A stretch of 64,000 nucleotides of DNA from Mycobacterium shinjukuense (GCF_010730055.1 NZ_AP022575.1:744001-808000), one strand, 5' to 3'. Shown: positions 1 to 8,583, counted from the stretch's first letter. The notes: generated by a model not told the origin, from the letters alone. Numbers and translations are program-made.

Positions 1-688
1 TGCCCAGGTGGTGATCCATGTGCTGGCCGAGCAGGCCACCGTGGACGGTGCGTCGACGGCGCCGGGGTATCTGCCCGGGTTGGGTGCGGTGCCCGCGCCG
101 CTGCTGCGCGAGCTGGCCGGGAGCGCCAAGTGCAAGCCGCTGCGCATCCCGGCGCCGGTGGCCGAGCCGGGGTATCGGCCCTCGGCCGCGCTGGCCGAGT
201 TCATCCGCTGGCGCGATCTCACCTGCCGGTTTCCGGGTTGTGATCAACCCGCCGCGGCCTGCCAGATCGACCACACCATCGCGTACCCGGTGGGGCCCAC
301 CCACCCGTCGAACCTCAAGCTTTACTGCCCGGCGCATCACCTGCTGAAAACCTTCTACGCCGGGGCGGGCGGCTGGGCGGATCGCCAATTGCCCGACGGC
401 ACCGTCATTGTCACCGCGCCCACCGGCCACACCTATACCACCACACCCGCCGGGGCGTTGTTCTTCCCGGCGCTGGGCACGCCGACCGGGCGGTTGGTCA
501 TCCCCGAGCCCACCCGCGCGCCGGGCGCGCAGCGTGGGCTGATGATGCCCACCCGCACCCGCACCCGCGCCCAGGACCGGGCCGCTCGCATCGCCGGTGA
601 GCGCAAACGCAACGCCGCCCGCATCGCCCGCAAGAACTTCCTCCTCGCCGAGCGCCTCGCCCGCGAGGACGAACCCCCGCCGTTTTGA
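1..688 (+). CDS. 13E12-repeat / DUF222 family protein with HNH nuclease domain (3' part)
   Basis: The gene is cut by the left window edge: the frame is already open at base 2 and a GTG at 8 lies inside what looks like ongoing coding sequence, so the true start is outside. About 226 C-terminal residues are visible. They hold an HNH-type metal-finger core: CRFPGC, then DHT about a dozen residues later, then an Asn, then CPAHH. This is the typical C-terminal domain of the mycobacterial 13E12 repeat family (DUF222 plus HNH). The Arg/Ala-rich tail after the HNH core is also common in that family. These genes are multicopy and repeat-like; their function is not established, although the HNH fold suggests DNA cleavage. 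The next gene, serA, starts 98 bases downstream and is unlikely to be functionally related. The identification rests on the HNH pattern and family memory. Confidence 0.8.
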   Translation, partial: AQVVIHVLAEQATVDGASTAPGYLPGLGAVPAPLLRELAGSAKCKPLRIPAPVAEPGYRPSAALAEFIRWRDLTCRFPGCDQPAAACQIDHTIAYPVGPTHPSNLKLYCPAHHLLKTFYAGAGGWADRQLPDGTVIVTAPTGHTYTTTPAGALFFPALGTPTGRLVIPEPTRAPGAQRGLMMPTRTRTRAQDRAARIAGERKRNAARIARKNFLLAERLAREDEPPPF

Positions 689-786
689 TGCACACCCGCG
701 CGGGCACCGATTACGCCGACGGCGAGCCCGGGGCGCACCCCAGCGCCCAGCTCCGCCGCGCTGGCGATCACCGCTACGCTGGCGGC

Positions 787-2373
787 GTGAACTTGCCTGT
801 TGTGTTGATCGCCGACAAACTCGCCCAATCCACCGTTGCCGCCCTGGGAGATCAGGTCGAGGTGCGCTGGGTAGACGGTCCTGACCGGGAGAAGCTGCTG
901 GCCGCCGTGGGCGAAGCCGACGCGCTGCTGGTGCGGTCGGCCACCACCGTGGACGCCGAGGTGCTGGCCGCCGCGCCCAAGCTGAAGATCGTCGCGCGCG
1001 CCGGCGTCGGGCTGGACAACGTCGACGTGGAAGCCGCCACCGCCCGCGGCGTGCTGGTGGTCAATGCCCCCACATCGAACATCCACAGCGCCGCGGAGCA
1101 TGCCCTGGCGCTGCTGCTGGCCGCGTCGCGGCAGATCCCGGCGGCCGATGCTTCGCTGCGCGAGCACACCTGGAAGCGTTCGTCGTTCTCCGGCACCGAG
1201 ATTTTCGGCAAAACCGTCGGCGTGGTGGGCCTGGGCCGGATCGGCCAACTGGTCGCCCAGCGGATCGCCGCGTTCGGCGCCCACGTCGTCGCCTATGACC
1301 CGTACGTTTCGCCGGCCCGTGCCGCACAGCTGGGCATCGAGCTGGTGTCCCTGGACGAGCTGCTGGCCCGCTCCGACTTCATCTCGGTGCACCTGCCGAA
1401 GACGCCCGAGACCGCGGGACTGATCGACAAGGAGGCCCTGGCGAAGACCAAGCCCGGCGTCATCATCGTCAACGCCGCGCGCGGCGGCCTGGTGGACGAG
1501 GCGGCGCTGGCCGAGGCGATCATCAGCGGCCACGTCCGTGCGGCCGGGCTTGACGTGTTCGCCACCGAACCGTGCACCGACAGCCCGCTGTTCGAGCTTC
1601 CGCAGGTGGTCGTCACACCGCATCTGGGGGCATCGACCGCGGAAGCCCAGGATCGGGCCGGCACCGACGTCGCCGAGAGCGTTCGATTGGCCTTGGCCGG
1701 AGAGTTCGTTCCCGACGCGGTCAACGTCGGCGGCGGCGTGGTCAGCGAGGAAGTGGCGCCCTGGTTGGATCTGGTGCGCAAGCTCGGCGTGCTGGCAGGT
1801 GTGTTGTCGGATGAACTGCCCGTGTCGTTATCGGTGCAGGTTCGCGGCGAGCTGGCCACCGAAGAGGTTGAAGTGCTGAAGCTCTCGGCGTTGCGCGGTC
1901 TGTTTTCGGCGGTGATCGAGGACGCGGTGACGTTCGTCAATGCGCCGGCGCTGGCGGCCGAGCGTGGGGTCACCGCCGAAATCTCTAAGGCCTCGGAAAG
2001 TCCGAACCATCGCAGCGTCGTCGACGTTCGTGCGGTTGCTCCGGACGGCTCGGTGGTCAACGTCTCCGGCACGCTGTACGGCCCGCAACTGTCGCAGAAG
2101 ATCGTGCAGATCAACGGCCGCCACTTTGACCTGCGTGCCCAAGGGATCAACCTGGTCATCCACTATGTCGACCGGCCAGGAGCGTTGGGCAAGATCGGCA
2201 CGTTGCTGGGTGCGGCCGGGGTGAACATCCAGGCCGCGCAGCTCTCCGAAGATGCCGAAGGTCCGGGCGCCACGATTCTGCTGCGGCTGGACCAAGACGT
2301 TCCCGGCGACGTGCGGTCGGCGATCGCGGCGGCGGTGGACGCCTACAAGCTCGAGGTTGTTGATCTGTCGTGA
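787..2373 (+). CDS. serA: D-3-phosphoglycerate dehydrogenase
   Basis: Catalyses NAD-dependent oxidation of 3-phosphoglycerate to 3-phosphohydroxypyruvate, the first step of serine synthesis. The 528-residue protein matches the long mycobacterial type: a substrate/nucleotide-binding core, an intervening (ASB) domain and a C-terminal ACT domain (roughly residues 455-528) for serine feedback. The Rossmann motif GLGRIG lies at 148-153, the catalytic Arg in NAARGG is about residue 232, and the catalytic His in TPHLGAS is about residue 279. I chose the GTG at 787 (protein begins MNLPVVLIADK) because it matches the family N-terminus. The frame stays open upstream to 685, but those codons do not resemble the family. 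The stop overlaps a possible upstream GTG of leuB, so the two genes are probably co-transcribed. Confidence 0.96.
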   Translation: MNLPVVLIADKLAQSTVAALGDQVEVRWVDGPDREKLLAAVGEADALLVRSATTVDAEVLAAAPKLKIVARAGVGLDNVDVEAATARGVLVVNAPTSNIHSAAEHALALLLAASRQIPAADASLREHTWKRSSFSGTEIFGKTVGVVGLGRIGQLVAQRIAAFGAHVVAYDPYVSPARAAQLGIELVSLDELLARSDFISVHLPKTPETAGLIDKEALAKTKPGVIIVNAARGGLVDEAALAEAIISGHVRAAGLDVFATEPCTDSPLFELPQVVVTPHLGASTAEAQDRAGTDVAESVRLALAGEFVPDAVNVGGGVVSEEVAPWLDLVRKLGVLAGVLSDELPVSLSVQVRGELATEEVEVLKLSALRGLFSAVIEDAVTFVNAPALAAERGVTAEISKASESPNHRSVVDVRAVAPDGSVVNVSGTLYGPQLSQKIVQINGRHFDLRAQGINLVIHYVDRPGALGKIGTLLGAAGVNIQAAQLSEDAEGPGATILLRLDQDVPGDVRSAIAAAVDAYKLEVVDLS

Positions 2374-2387
2374 GCCCCTCCACGCCG

Positions 2388-3398
2388 ATGAAACTCGCGA
2401 TCATCGCCGGCGACGGGATCGGGCCCGAGGTAACCGCCGAGGCGGTCAAAGTCCTCGACGCGGTCCTGCCGGGTGTTCAGAAGACCAGTTATGACCTGGG
2501 TGCGCGGCGCTTTCAGGCCACCGGCGAAGTGCTCCCGGACTCGGTGGTGGCCGAGCTGCGCGAGCACGACGCCATCCTGCTGGGGGCGATCGGTGACCCG
2601 TCGGTCCCCAGCGGCGTGCTGGAGCGAGGGCTGTTGCTGCGGCTGCGGTTCGAGCTGGATCACCACATCAACCTGCGGCCGGCCCGGCTGTATCCGGGGG
2701 TGGCCAGTCCGCTCTCCGGTAACCGCGAGATCGATTTCGTGGTGGTGCGCGAGGGCACCGAGGGACCCTACACCGGAACCGGCGGGGCGATTCGCGTCGG
2801 CACGCCCAACGAGGTGGCCACCGAGGTCAGTCTCAACACCGCGTTCGGGGTGCGGCGCGTGGTCGCCGACGCGTTCGGACGGGCCCGGCAGCGTCGCAAA
2901 CACCTGACGCTGGTGCACAAGACGAACGTGCTGACCTTCGCCGGCGGACTGTGGTCGCGAACCGTGCAGCAGATCGGCGAACGCTACCCCGACGTCGAGG
3001 TGGCCTATCAGCACGTCGACGCGGCCACCATCCACATGGTCACCGACCCGGGTCGGTTCGACGTGATCGTCACCGACAACCTGTTCGGTGACATCATCAC
3101 CGACCTGGCCGCGGCGGTATGCGGCGGCATCGGCCTGGCGGCCAGCGGGAATATCGACGCCACCCGGACCAATCCGTCGATGTTCGAGCCGGTGCATGGC
3201 AGCGCGCCAGACATCGCCGGCCAGGGTATCGCCGATCCGACCGCGGCGATCATGTCGGTGGCGCTGTTGCTGTCCCACCTTGGCGAGCACGACGCCGCTG
3301 CCCGGGTGGACCGGGCCGTCGAGGCCCACCTGGCAACTCGCGGACGCGAACGGCTTGCCACCAGCGATGTCGGCGAACGGATAGTCGCCGCGCTCTAG
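2388..3398 (+). CDS. leuB: 3-isopropylmalate dehydrogenase
   Basis: Oxidatively decarboxylates (2R,3S)-3-isopropylmalate to 2-oxoisocaproate in leucine synthesis, using NAD and a divalent metal. The 336-residue protein starts MKLAIIAGDGIGPEV and carries the family signature NLFGDIITDLAA, which holds metal-binding Asp residues, plus the C-terminal HGSAPDIAG nucleotide loop. ATG 2388 is preferred over the GTG at 2370 that overlaps the serA stop, because the family N-terminus begins at MKLAII. It sits 14 bases after serA. Its last 149 bases are antisense to the 3' end of the convergent MFS gene, an unusually long coding overlap. leuC and leuD are about 5 kb further on, so the leucine genes are not one operon here. 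Confidence 0.96.
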   Translation: MKLAIIAGDGIGPEVTAEAVKVLDAVLPGVQKTSYDLGARRFQATGEVLPDSVVAELREHDAILLGAIGDPSVPSGVLERGLLLRLRFELDHHINLRPARLYPGVASPLSGNREIDFVVVREGTEGPYTGTGGAIRVGTPNEVATEVSLNTAFGVRRVVADAFGRARQRRKHLTLVHKTNVLTFAGGLWSRTVQQIGERYPDVEVAYQHVDAATIHMVTDPGRFDVIVTDNLFGDIITDLAAAVCGGIGLAASGNIDATRTNPSMFEPVHGSAPDIAGQGIADPTAAIMSVALLLSHLGEHDAAARVDRAVEAHLATRGRERLATSDVGERIVAAL

Positions 3399-4587
3399 TT
3401 TCCAGGCCCGGCGGCAGCAGGCGGACCGGCACCAGCGGCACGGCCGCCAGCGGGAACAAACCGCACAGCGCCCACGCCGTCGGGTAGGCCGACGCGGTGA
3501 TCAGCGCCCCGAACAGCGGGGGTCCGGCGGCCGCCATCAGCCGCTGGGTGGTGTTCTGCGTGCCCAGCGCCCGCCCACTCCAGTACGGCCCGGCGTACTC
3601 GGTGATCGCGGTGGCCTCCAAACCGTTGTCGAGGACCGCAAGCACCGAGATGGTGATCATCAGCATCACGTCATACCTGGAGCCCTGGTTGTCGACGAGT
3701 GCGAGCAGGAACAGGGCCAGTGCGCTGGCGGCGGCGATCATGCGGACCGGCCGCATTCGTGACCCGACATGGTCGGACCAGCGGCCGACCGCGATCCGGC
3801 CCAGCGCCCCGAGCAGCTGCGAGATGGTCACCAAGACACCGGCCTCGGCCACCGACCAGCCGTGGTGGTTCATCAGCCAGACCAGCATGAACGTCACCGT
3901 CACCGTCTGCGGCATCATCAGCAACGCCGAGGCCGCGTGTATCCGCCACAAAACCGACGATCCGCGATACGGGTTGGCCAGCTCCGCCTCGGAGGCTTTC
4001 CGACGGGATTGTCGCGGGGGGTCGGCGACGCCGAGGAGGCTGGCCACCGCGGCCACCGTGCATGCGATCGCGGGAAACATCAGCCCCGCGTGGGTGCCGC
4101 GTTCGGCCAGCTCGGGTATCACCAGCGCGCCCGAGGCGATCCCCAACGGTTGTGCGGTCTGGCGGATTCCCATGGCCAGACCGCGTTGCTGCGGCGGGAA
4201 CCAGCCCGACACCAGCCGGCCGCCGGCGCTGTTGCAGCCGCCGGCGGCCATGCCGCCGAGGAACAAGAAGACCTCGACCCACAGCAGCGAATGCACCGAT
4301 GCCGCAGCATAGGCGGCCGCGGCGGTAAGCGCCGAGCCCACCGTCATCACGATCCGTTCGCCGGCGTGATCCAGCAGGTAGCCCCAGGCGACCATGGTGA
4401 CCACCATGCCCCAACTGGGCATCGACGCCACCAGACCTGCCTGGGCCAACGGGACTCCACCCGCCGTTTCCAGACGCGGGATCAAGAACGCGACACCGTT
4501 GATGAATAGAAATGAGCTCGCCGTCACCCCCAGCGAGATGAACATGATCGCCCAACGCACGCCCACGCTGGTCGGATCGCGCGACAT
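3250..4587 (-). CDS. MFS transporter (Rv2994-like)
   Basis: A 445-residue predicted inner-membrane protein of the major facilitator superfamily. It has about twelve hydrophobic segments, beginning with one at residues ~12-32, and a loop-2/3 region containing GYLLDHAGER. The substrate is unknown; the nearest family members are oxalate/formate-antiporter-like and drug/metabolite carriers. ATG 4587 was chosen because the first membrane segment follows directly; upstream codons in this frame are antisense to the next gene and are not hydrophobic. The final ~50 residues are Arg/Pro-rich with no membrane segment and are encoded opposite the 3' end of leuB. The same total length is, from memory, that of the M. 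tuberculosis orthologue. It is divergent from the FAH-family gene with 81 bases between starts. Confidence 0.85.
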   Translation of the reverse strand: MSRDPTSVGVRWAIMFISLGVTASSFLFINGVAFLIPRLETAGGVPLAQAGLVASMPSWGMVVTMVAWGYLLDHAGERIVMTVGSALTAAAAYAAASVHSLLWVEVFLFLGGMAAGGCNSAGGRLVSGWFPPQQRGLAMGIRQTAQPLGIASGALVIPELAERGTHAGLMFPAIACTVAAVASLLGVADPPRQSRRKASEAELANPYRGSSVLWRIHAASALLMMPQTVTVTFMLVWLMNHHGWSVAEAGVLVTISQLLGALGRIAVGRWSDHVGSRMRPVRMIAAASALALFLLALVDNQGSRYDVMLMITISVLAVLDNGLEATAITEYAGPYWSGRALGTQNTTQRLMAAAGPPLFGALITASAYPTAWALCGLFPLAAVPLVPVRLLPPGLETRARRLSVRRHRWWQAVRVRELPGGPRRPGPPGQRRRARQGGTATAPPT

Positions 4588-4668
4588 CTGCTCATGTTCG
4601 CACAGGCACCCACCGGTGCGGCCGCCTCGGCCGTCCTGGCGCTGCCGGGGCTGATTAGGCTCATCCGA

Positions 4669-5466
4669 ATGCGTCTTGGTCGAATCGCCAGCCCAGACGG
4701 CGTCGCCTTCGTCGGCATCGACGGCGAACCGGACGACCCCGCCGGCATGACCGCACACGAAATCGCCGAGCATCCCTTCGGCACCCCGACGTTCACCGGC
4801 AGGTCCTGGCCGTTGGCCGATGTTCGGCTGCTGGCTCCGATACTGGCCAGCAAGGTGGTCGGCGTCGGCAAGAACTACACCGGCCATATCGCCGAGATGG
4901 GTGGCCGGCCGCCGGCTGACCCGGTGATCTTCCTCAAGCCCAACACCGCGATCATCGGACCCAATGCGCCGATTCGATTGCCCGCCAACGCATCGCCGGT
5001 GCACTTCGAGGGCGAGCTGGCGATCGTGATCGGCCGGCCGTGCAAGGACGTCCCGGCCGGCGAGGCCGCCGACAACATTCTCGGCTACACCATCGGCAAC
5101 GATGTGTCGGCCCGGGATCAGCAGCAGGCCGACGGCCAGTGGACGCGGGCCAAGGGACACGACACCTTCTGCCCGCTCGGGCCGTGGATCGTCACCGACC
5201 TAGATCCGCTAGACCCGGCCGATCTCGAACTGCGCACCGCCGTCAACGGTGACGTCAAGCAGCACGCCCGCACCTCGCTGATGATCCACGACGTCGGCGC
5301 CATCGTGGAATGGATCTCGGCGATAATGACCTTGCTGCCCGGTGATCTCATCCTCACCGGAACACCCGCGGGCGTCGGTCCCATCGAGGACGGTGACACC
5401 GTGTCCATCACCATCGAGGGAATCGGTACCCTCACCAATCCCGTAGTCCGCAAAGGAAAGTCGTGA
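4669..5466 (+). CDS. Fumarylacetoacetate hydrolase (FAH) family protein
   Basis: A 265-residue member of the FAH/HHDD isomerase superfamily, which cleaves or isomerises C-C bonds of beta-diketone or 2-oxo-dienoate acids using Mg or Mn. The metal-binding set is visible: VHFEGE at residues 111-116 supplies Glu114 and Glu116, and IGNDVSARD at 142-150 supplies the conserved Asp. The C-terminal GDLILTGTPAGVG motif is also typical. The natural substrate is unknown. ATG 4669 starts MRLGRIASPDG; the 25 codons open upstream look non-coding. The stop overlaps the gltX GTG by four bases (GTGA), implying translational coupling with gltX, although no functional link to tRNA charging is obvious. Confidence 0.88.
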   Translation: MRLGRIASPDGVAFVGIDGEPDDPAGMTAHEIAEHPFGTPTFTGRSWPLADVRLLAPILASKVVGVGKNYTGHIAEMGGRPPADPVIFLKPNTAIIGPNAPIRLPANASPVHFEGELAIVIGRPCKDVPAGEAADNILGYTIGNDVSARDQQQADGQWTRAKGHDTFCPLGPWIVTDLDPLDPADLELRTAVNGDVKQHARTSLMIHDVGAIVEWISAIMTLLPGDLILTGTPAGVGPIEDGDTVSITIEGIGTLTNPVVRKGKS

Positions 5467-6935
5467 CCGAAGCAGAAACCGTCCGGGTCCGCTTCTGCCC
5501 GTCGCCCACCGGCACACCGCACGTGGGGATGGTGCGCACCGCGTTGTTCAACTGGGCCTACGCCCGGCACACCGGGGGCACCTTCGTTTTTCGCATCGAG
5601 GACACCGACGCCCAACGCGACAGCGAGGAAAGCTATCTGGCGCTGCTGGACGCGCTGCGGTGGCTGGGTCTGAATTGGGACGAGGGGCCCGAGGTGGGCG
5701 GGCCGTACGGCCCGTACCGGCAGTCGCAGCGCACCGAAATCTACCGCGACGTGCTGGCCCGGCTGCTCGCGGCGGGCGAGGCCTACCACGCGTTCTCCAC
5801 GCCGGAGGAGGTCGAGGCCCGCCACATCGCCGCCGGCCGCAACCCCAAGCTGGGCTATGACAACTTCGACCGCCAGCTGACCGACGCGCAGCGCGCGGCG
5901 TACCGGGCGGAGGGCCGTAAGCCGGTGGTGCGGCTGCGGATGCCCGACGAGGATCTCGGCTGGAACGACCTGGTGCGCGGGCCCACGACGTTCGCGGAGG
6001 GCTCGGTGCCCGACTTCGCGCTGACCCGGGCCAACGGAGATCCGTTGTACACCTTGGTTAACCCCTGTGACGACGCGCTGATGAAGATCACCCACGTGCT
6101 GCGCGGCGAGGACCTGCTGCCGTCGACCCCACGCCAGCTCGCCTTGTATCAGGCGCTGATTCGCATCGGGGTCGCCGAGCGGATTCCGGAATTCGCCCAC
6201 CTTCCAACGGTATTGGGGGAGGGAACCAAGAAGCTCTCCAAGCGCGACCCGCAGTCGAATTTGTTCGCCCACCGCGACCGTGGCTTCATCCCCGAAGGCC
6301 TGCTGAATTATCTTGCGTTGCTCGGCTGGTCGATTGCCGACGACCGCGACCTGTTCAGCCTCGACGAGATGGTGGCCGCGTTCGACGTTGCCGACGTCAA
6401 CTCCAACCCGGCCCGGTTCGACCAGAAGAAGGCCGACGCGCTCAACGCCGAGCACATCCGGATGCTCGACGTGCACGACTTCACCGCCCGGCTGCGCCGC
6501 TACATGGACTCGCACGGCCAGCACGTCGGGTTGGACGAAGCCGGCTTCGCCCAGGCCGCCGAGCTGGTGCAGACCCGCATCGTCGTGCTTGGTGATGCGT
6601 GGGACTTGCTGAAATTCCTCAACGACAGCCACTACGCGATCGACCCCAAGGCCGCGGCCAAGGAGCTGGTTGCCGACGCGGGTCCGGTCCTGGACGCGGC
6701 CGTGGCCGCGTTGTCGGACGTGACGGACTGGACCACGGCGCGCATCGAGGACGCCCTGAAGGCCGCACTGATCGAGGGCTTGGCCCTCAAACCGCGCACG
6801 GCGTTCGGCCCGATCCGGGTCGCTGCCACCGGGACGACGATCAGCCCGCCGTTGTTCGAATCGCTGCAGCTGCTCGGCCGCGACCGCAGCCTAAGGCGGC
6901 TGCGCGCCGCGCGCGAGCACGTCCGCTCGGGGTAG
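5463..6935 (+). CDS. gltX: Glutamyl-tRNA synthetase
   Basis: Charges tRNA-Glu with glutamate, and in bacteria lacking GlnRS also makes Glu-tRNA-Gln for the amidotransferase GatCAB. The 490-residue protein is a class I synthetase: the HIGH-like motif reads PHVGM at residues 19-23 and the KMSKS-like loop reads KKLSKR at 256-261. The C-terminal third is the helical anticodon-binding region. The start is a GTG overlapping the upstream FAH-gene stop by four bases. tRNA-Gln and tRNA-Glu genes follow within 320 bases, so the enzyme and its two probable substrates are encoded together. Confidence 0.97.
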   Translation: MTEAETVRVRFCPSPTGTPHVGMVRTALFNWAYARHTGGTFVFRIEDTDAQRDSEESYLALLDALRWLGLNWDEGPEVGGPYGPYRQSQRTEIYRDVLARLLAAGEAYHAFSTPEEVEARHIAAGRNPKLGYDNFDRQLTDAQRAAYRAEGRKPVVRLRMPDEDLGWNDLVRGPTTFAEGSVPDFALTRANGDPLYTLVNPCDDALMKITHVLRGEDLLPSTPRQLALYQALIRIGVAERIPEFAHLPTVLGEGTKKLSKRDPQSNLFAHRDRGFIPEGLLNYLALLGWSIADDRDLFSLDEMVAAFDVADVNSNPARFDQKKADALNAEHIRMLDVHDFTARLRRYMDSHGQHVGLDEAGFAQAAELVQTRIVVLGDAWDLLKFLNDSHYAIDPKAAAKELVADAGPVLDAAVAALSDVTDWTTARIEDALKAALIEGLALKPRTAFGPIRVAATGTTISPPLFESLQLLGRDRSLRRLRAAREHVRSG

Positions 6936-6961
6936 GTGGGCGCGCGGCGGGGCGAGTTTTT
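6905..6961 (+). terminator. Candidate intrinsic terminator of gltX
   Basis: A perfect 10-bp inverted repeat pairs CGCCGCGCGC at 6905-6914 with GCGCGCGGCG at 6940-6949. It spans the gltX stop codon and is followed seven bases later by TTTTT at 6957-6961. A smaller alternative stem (CGAGC/GCTCG, 6914-6929) lies inside the loop. T-tracts are uncommon after mycobacterial hairpins, which makes this one more credible, but the loop is long. Confidence 0.4.
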
Positions 6962-7017
6962 GGTAGTCTGCACGTCGGCCGACGACGGCTGGCGGCAGCG
7001 TTTCCCAGGGCGCGGGC

Positions 7018-7023
7018 TATGAT
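7018..7023 (+). promoter_or_regulatory. Possible -10 element for the tRNA genes
   Basis: TATGAT at 7018-7023, matching five of six bases of the sigma-70 -10 consensus, sits 40 bases upstream of tRNA-Gln. I see no convincing -35 hexamer at 16-18 bases upstream, so this is a weak call. Confidence 0.3.
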
Positions 7024-7062
7024 TCGCAGAATGGGCCCTGACCAGCGGTCTTAGCCAGCCGA

Positions 7063-7134
7063 TGGGGTATGGTGTAATTGGCAACACAGCTGATTCTGGT
7101 TCAGCCATTCTAGGTTCGAGTCCTGGTACCCCAG
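7063..7134 (+). tRNA. tRNA-Gln (CTG anticodon)
   Basis: Folds as a cloverleaf. The acceptor arm TGGGGTA pairs with TACCCCA. The anticodon stem GCTGA/TCAGC encloses the loop TTCTGGT with anticodon CTG. The T-arm contains GGTTCGAGTCC. The discriminator base is G7134, and the chromosomal sequence continues CA rather than a full CCA. It lies 128 bases after gltX and 39 bases before tRNA-Glu, and the two are probably one transcript. Confidence 0.95.
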
Positions 7135-7173
7135 CAAAAGGCGTGAGCTATGCTGACTGCTCGGATCGGCTCC

Positions 7174-7246
7174 GGCCCCGTCGTCTAGCGGCCTAGGACG
7201 CCGCCCTCTCACGGCGGTAGCGTGGGTTCGAATCCCATCGGGGCTA
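7174..7246 (+). tRNA. tRNA-Glu (CTC anticodon)
   Basis: Cloverleaf with acceptor GGCCCCG pairing CGGGGCT (one G-T wobble at the end), an anticodon stem CCGCC/GGCGG enclosing the loop CTCTCAC with anticodon CTC, and a T-arm with GGGTTCGAATCCC. The discriminator is A7246; CCA is not encoded. Its 3' end is one base from the stop of the convergent FDOR-like gene at 7248. Confidence 0.95.
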
Positions 7247-7247
7247 C

Positions 7248-7760
7248 TCATCGGTGGATTCGGCGCGCCGCCGGTGCCGTCGATCCGGCTACCGGCATGT
7301 GGGCCAGCCCCAGCTTGCGGTGATCCCATGAGCGCGCGCGCCGGGTGACGATGCGTACCCCGATGCGTTTGTTCATCATCTGGTCGACGAACGGCTTCAC
7401 GTCGTCGCTGTAGGGGCCGGTGTAGCGTTCCCACACGCTGACCCCGATCCGGTGCAGGGTGTCCGGATCGTCGGCGATTTCGGCAACACCCTCGAAGGAC
7501 ACCCCGCGCAGGGTGTCATAGGTGTCGCCGTCTTCGATCAGGAAACTCACCCGCGGATCTCGCCTGAGGTTGACGGCCTTTTGCGACTTGGCCTTGGTCT
7601 CCAGCCAGATCTCGCCGTCGACCACGGCGTACCACATCGCCGTCAGGTGCGGCTGCCCGTCGGGACCGAGGGTGGCCAGGGTGCCGGTGCGGCTGTTGGT
7701 GACGAAGTCGGCGATTTCAGCCGGGGACATGACGATGTCGGCGCGCTGATTGGTTCCCAC
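7248..7760 (-). CDS. Pyridoxamine 5'-phosphate oxidase-like / FDOR-B protein (Rv2991-like)
   Basis: A 170-residue split-beta-barrel protein of the PNPOx-like superfamily. The segment TGTLATLGPDGQPHLTAMWY and the later KAVNLRRDPRVSFLIED are the typical cofactor-binding strands. The closest family I recall is Rv2991, placed in the flavin/deazaflavin oxidoreductase group B (F420 or flavin binding). True cofactor and substrate are not deducible here. The start is a GTG at 7760 (protein begins MGTNQRADIVMS). The gene is convergent with tRNA-Glu, leaving almost no spacer. A gene for F420 synthesis (fbiD) and another F420-type reductase (Rv2951c-like) lie elsewhere in the window. Confidence 0.82.
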   Translation of the reverse strand: MGTNQRADIVMSPAEIADFVTNSRTGTLATLGPDGQPHLTAMWYAVVDGEIWLETKAKSQKAVNLRRDPRVSFLIEDGDTYDTLRGVSFEGVAEIADDPDTLHRIGVSVWERYTGPYSDDVKPFVDQMMNKRIGVRIVTRRARSWDHRKLGLAHMPVAGSTAPAARRIHR

Positions 7761-7866
7761 GGCGTCAGTCTGTCAGGCCGACGCGAGCCACCGGACGCCA
7801 GTGTGAAATCCGCGACGTGACACGCCGCGCTGCCGTCGCGCAATTCACAACCGGGGCACGCGAGTC

Positions 7867-8568
7867 CTACAGCCGGCGGGTCAGCGCGTCGGCCGCGGAC
7901 AGCAGGTCGGCGGCCCAGCGAGCACCCGGGCGCCGGCCCATCCGGTCGATCGGGCCGGACACCGATATGGCGGCGATCACCACGCCGCGGCCGTCGCGCA
8001 CCGGCGCCGACACGCTGGCTACTCCGGGCTCCCGCTCGGCCACGCTTTGCGCCCAACCGCGCCGGCGCACCTCGGCCAGCGCCCGATCGGTGAACACCGC
8101 AGAAGGCAGCACGGCGGCTTGGGTGGCGGCGTCGCTGTGCGCCAGCAGCACTTTGGCCCCCGAGCCCGCGGTCATCGGCAGCCGCGCCCCGACCGGAACC
8201 GTATCGCGAAGGCCTGCAGGCGGTTCCGCTGCGGCCACGCAGACCCGGGACGTGCCCTCGCGGCGGTACACCTGCACGCTTTCGCCGGTGGTCTCGCGCA
8301 GCCGGGGCAGCACCGCCGCGCTGGCGGCCAGCAGCGGATCGTCGACCAGGGCTGCCAGCTCGGTGATCGCCGGCCCCAGCAGCCAGTGGCCCTCCTGGTC
8401 GCGTCGCAGCAGGCGATGCACCTCCAGCGCGGCCGCCAGCCGGTACGTGGTGGCCCGGGGCAGGCCGGTGCGGTCACAGAGTTCGGCCAGCCCGCACGGA
8501 GATTCCGCGATCACCCGCAGCACGCCCACGGCTTTGTCAAGCACGCCGATGCCGCTATGCTGTCCCAC
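7867..8568 (-). CDS. IclR-family transcriptional regulator (Rv2989-like)
   Basis: A 233-residue regulator with an N-terminal winged helix-turn-helix (residues ~8-60, including LAELCDRTGLPRATTYRLAAAL) and a C-terminal IclR effector-binding domain (~80-230). It is divergent from leuC with 49 bases between start codons, the usual arrangement for a regulator of the neighbouring gene. The start codon is GTG at 8568; an overlapping ATG at 8570 is in another frame. I infer control of leuCD and of itself. The effector, perhaps a leucine-pathway intermediate, is not known from the sequence. Confidence 0.88.
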   Translation of the reverse strand: MGQHSGIGVLDKAVGVLRVIAESPCGLAELCDRTGLPRATTYRLAAALEVHRLLRRDQEGHWLLGPAITELAALVDDPLLAASAAVLPRLRETTGESVQVYRREGTSRVCVAAAEPPAGLRDTVPVGARLPMTAGSGAKVLLAHSDAATQAAVLPSAVFTDRALAEVRRRGWAQSVAEREPGVASVSAPVRDGRGVVIAAISVSGPIDRMGRRPGARWAADLLSAADALTRRL

Positions 8569-8583
8569 ATAAAGATACTAGCG

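Noticed and set aside
433..1623. Long minus-strand open frame (396 codons) across the 13E12 gene and serA
   Set aside because: It is antisense to two well-supported genes, has Arg/Gly/His-rich low-complexity translation and no recognisable domain; a by-product of high GC third positions.
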